Assembly: GCA_002439165.1 (NCBI GenBank)
Contig: DJTE01000011.1
Span: 174,348-238,347, forward strand
Reading direction: 5' to 3'
DNA length: 64,000 nt
From: Chryseobacterium indologenes
Lineage (GTDB): Bacteria > Bacteroidota > Bacteroidia > Flavobacteriales > Weeksellaceae
A model generated the notes under the pieces. That model was not told the DNA's origin and searched no databases. It saw nothing but the letters and a program-made list of their open reading frames with translations. Positions within the stretch are counted from its first letter, which is position 1. Each line of letters begins with the position of its first letter. The translations under genes were made by a program, and so were the position numbers. Positions 62,126 through 64,000 of this stretch are shown here, one piece after another.

Positions 62126-62322
62126 AATATGCTGATTTAGGCTAAGATACAGCGGAAAATCTGCATTGCCTAGCAAGCTGGATTGAAAAGTGGAGTTTTT
62201 TTAAAAAAAACAATTACAAAATAATAACTGTTCGTATATTTGAAATTATGTCCTGTACTAATGATAAATTCAACATTTTTAGAATTAGAAAACAGGTTTA
62301 AACTTTAAAACTGTAATCAGAC
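62126..62322. other. Non-coding stretch between recombinase and helicase genes
   Basis: It contains the right 12-bp direct repeat and an A/T-run (TTTTTTTAAAAAAAA near 62195). The helicase promoter is expected here; no clear TTG/TAnnTTTG pair is seen. Confidence 0.35.
62186..62197 (+). repeat. Right 12-bp direct repeat (possible attR)
   Basis: AAAAGTGGAGTT, identical to 55887-55898, 60 bp from the recombinase start. Confidence 0.5.
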
Positions 62323-64000
62323 GTGATCAATAACCAAGATATACTATTCTACAACGAATTAATTCAAATTATTAAACCTAATTCTACTATCAAAATTTGT
62401 GTAAACAATTTCAGTTTTAACGCAATTTTCGATTTATTAGAGCCTTTCCAAAACTGTAAGTCTATTGAACTACTCATTCAGAAAACAGATTTTGATCTCC
62501 AAAAAGCATCTTTTGTTAAAGATTTATCTGAAAATGAAACCAATGCAAAACTTCAAACTTACTACCGTCTTCGTCAAGTTTTAGATTTTGTTGAAAAGTC
62601 TGTTTTTGTTAAAAAGGGAATTACCGGAGGTAACAGTTTTATCATTGTTGATGATAAATCGTTCCAATTCGCACCAAACAACTTTAACGAAACCACACTT
62701 GGACTCGTTAAAGATGGTAAACCTTATATGATTTTTGGTCTTGAAGATTCTTCAAATTCTTTTGGTAAGGCATTTGAGAATTTATGGAATGGAGGTATAG
62801 ATTGCAAACAAGAATTGATTAATTTATACCAACAAGCGGATGTATTAAAATCAGCAGAAGTAAACTATAAATATTCAATCTCAAAAATTTTTGCAGGAAA
62901 AACTACGGAGGATATCAATGAGGAAAGATTAATGAAAACCGGATTCAAAAATTCTGTTGTTTGGAATAAACTTTTTAATTTTCAAAAAGATGCAGTCTTA
63001 GGTACAATAGATAAAATTGAAAAATTTAACGGTTGTATTATTGCTGATTCTGTTGGTCTAGGTAAAACTTTTGAAGCTTTAGCAATCATCAAATATTACG
63101 AACTCCGAAATGATAGGGTTCTGGTTCTTGCTCCAAAAAAACTGAGAGATAACTGGGTTACTTACCGCCTTAATGACCGAAGAAATATTTTAGTACAAGA
63201 CAGACTTAACTTTGATGTTCTCAATCATACCGATTTGAGTCGTGAAAAAGGAATGTCCGGAGATGTAAATCTTGAAACGGTTCATTGGGAAAATTACGAT
63301 CTTATTGTTATAGATGAATCACACAACTTTAGAAATAACAATCCTTCAAAAGGGACGGTTTCTCGTTATGAAAAATTGATGAAAGATGTAATAAAATCTG
63401 GTGTTAGAACCAAAGTACTATTACTATCTGCAACACCGGTTAATACAAGATTAAACGACTTGAGAAACCAACTGGCTTTCATCACGGAGACGAATGATCA
63501 AGCATTAATAAATGAAGGAATTTCAAGTATTGATCTTACTTTGACACAAGCACAAAGAAAGTTTAACACTTGGATGAAACAAGCAAATCCTACAAGAGAA
63601 GATCTTATCAACAGATTGGATGGTGACTACTTCAAACTTTTGGATATTTTTACCATTTCAAGATCAAGAAAACATATTGAGAAATACTATGATGTTGCGG
63701 ATATTGGCAAGTTTCCAACAAGATTAAGACCGATATCCCAATTCAGCGACTTCGATACAGATAACAAAGAATTTTCTATTACAGATATTAATGATTATCT
63801 ACAATTATTAAATTTAAAGTTTTATTCACCGATGTATTTCGTTTTCGAACATTTGCAAGAAGCTTATGCTGAAAAATACGATACGAAAACAGAAACCGGT
63901 GCAGTTTTCAGTCAATTAGACCGTGAGGAAAGTATTATTACCCTAATGAGGGTTAATCTTTTAAAGAGATTGGAGTCATCAATATTTTCATTCTGTTTGA
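62323..64000 (+). CDS. PLD-like/SNF2-type helicase, partial at window end
   Basis: The frame starts with GTG at 62323 (a stop lies two codons upstream) and stays open to the window end: 559 codons with the 3' end missing. The N terminus (about 1-190) resembles the phospholipase D-like module found before some SNF2 helicases (ICVNNFSFNAIFDLLEPF, GGNSFIIVDDKSFQFAPNNF). The helicase core follows: FQKDAVLGTIDKI, Walker A IIADSVGLGKTFEALA near residue 240, DESH box VIDESHNFRN near 330 and motif III LLLSATPVNT near 368. Such proteins usually sit in restriction or defence loci beside DUF4391 and methyltransferase genes. Those would lie to the right of the window. It is AT-rich like the element. Confidence 0.78.
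   Translation, partial: MINNQDILFYNELIQIIKPNSTIKICVNNFSFNAIFDLLEPFQNCKSIELLIQKTDFDLQKASFVKDLSENETNAKLQTYYRLRQVLDFVEKSVFVKKGITGGNSFIIVDDKSFQFAPNNFNETTLGLVKDGKPYMIFGLEDSSNSFGKAFENLWNGGIDCKQELINLYQQADVLKSAEVNYKYSISKIFAGKTTEDINEERLMKTGFKNSVVWNKLFNFQKDAVLGTIDKIEKFNGCIIADSVGLGKTFEALAIIKYYELRNDRVLVLAPKKLRDNWVTYRLNDRRNILVQDRLNFDVLNHTDLSREKGMSGDVNLETVHWENYDLIVIDESHNFRNNNPSKGTVSRYEKLMKDVIKSGVRTKVLLLSATPVNTRLNDLRNQLAFITETNDQALINEGISSIDLTLTQAQRKFNTWMKQANPTREDLINRLDGDYFKLLDIFTISRSRKHIEKYYDVADIGKFPTRLRPISQFSDFDTDNKEFSITDINDYLQLLNLKFYSPMYFVFEHLQEAYAEKYDTKTETGAVFSQLDREESIITLMRVNLLKRLESSIFSFCL

Larger units (their letters stand above)
55887..62197. mobile_element. Putative 6.3-kb integrative element bounded by 12-bp direct repeats
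   Basis: The block contains an HNH nuclease gene, a four-gene nucleoside-enzyme operon, a broken excisionase-like HTH gene and a tyrosine recombinase. It is clearly more AT-rich than the core genes to its left. The sequence AAAAGTGGAGTT occurs in the same orientation at 55887-55898 and 62186-62197. The right copy is 60 bp from the recombinase start, the usual place for an attachment site. Element limits are inference; the integrase and composition are direct observations. Confidence 0.55.

Overview
The window looks like a chromosomal segment of a flavobacterium of the Chryseobacterium group (Bacteroidota, Weeksellaceae). This rests on type IX secretion (T9SS) tails on two giant surface proteins, many Bacteroidota-only families (DUF2480, DUF6452, DUF6048, IPExxxVDY, reprolysin-like and GEVED proteins), a ribosomal protein THX gene, flavobacterial promoters (TTG, then about 20 bases, then TAnnTTTG), a general lack of Shine-Dalgarno sites, and the cluster acpP-fabF-rnc-IPExxxVDY-pyk. 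The species call is inference. No rRNA, tRNA or CRISPR was recognised.

Layout. 1-2022 holds an AT-rich, probably horizontally acquired nuclease-helicase (Schlafen group 3/DUF2075). 2082-5864 holds a leucine-rich-repeat-like protein and a TPR sensor kinase with its NarL-type regulator. 5951-11234 is mixed: secreted proteins and lipoproteins of unknown function, the tiny ribosomal protein THX, a DUF937 protein, a GT-C-like membrane protein and DUF2480. 11366-25139 is mostly core metabolism and envelope: lpxB, comEC, sdhCAB, a degenerate thioredoxin-like lipoprotein, rlmD, a large zinc protease and the DUF6452/DUF6048 pair. 25192-35732 is a gene-poor stretch with palindromic repeats, then two tandem T9SS surface proteins whose last ~990 bp are almost identical. 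35769-48429 carries coaE, an MBL hydrolase, PaiB, ruvB, hutI, a DUF695 protein, a BCCT transporter, hutG, an aldehyde dehydrogenase and a WG-repeat protein. 48490-52740 is the pyk-to-acpP operon read leftwards, ending in a 7-bp tandem repeat. 53080-55371 holds an aldehyde dehydrogenase and an AraC regulator.

55670-64000 is the accessory region. It starts with a candidate small RNA unit that has its own promoter and terminator. A 12-bp direct repeat (55887 and 62186) then brackets a 6.3-kb AT-rich block: an HNH nuclease gene, a tight rightward operon and a tyrosine recombinase just inside the right repeat. The operon encodes a 68-aa protein, a Gly-rich 121-aa protein, a fusion of a PfkB-like kinase with a nucleoside deoxyribosyltransferase, and a divergent adenylosuccinate synthetase. 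This operon is the best candidate for an undescribed system: an enzyme set for handling or modifying purine nucleosides, carried on a small integrative element. To its right, a PLD-like/SNF2 helicase runs off the window, probably the first gene of a restriction or defence locus.

The housekeeping parts fit normal operons. The sdh genes form complex II. ruvB-paiB-MBL-coaE are closely spaced and may be co-transcribed. hutI and hutG give two of the four steps of histidine breakdown; hutH and hutU are not in the window.
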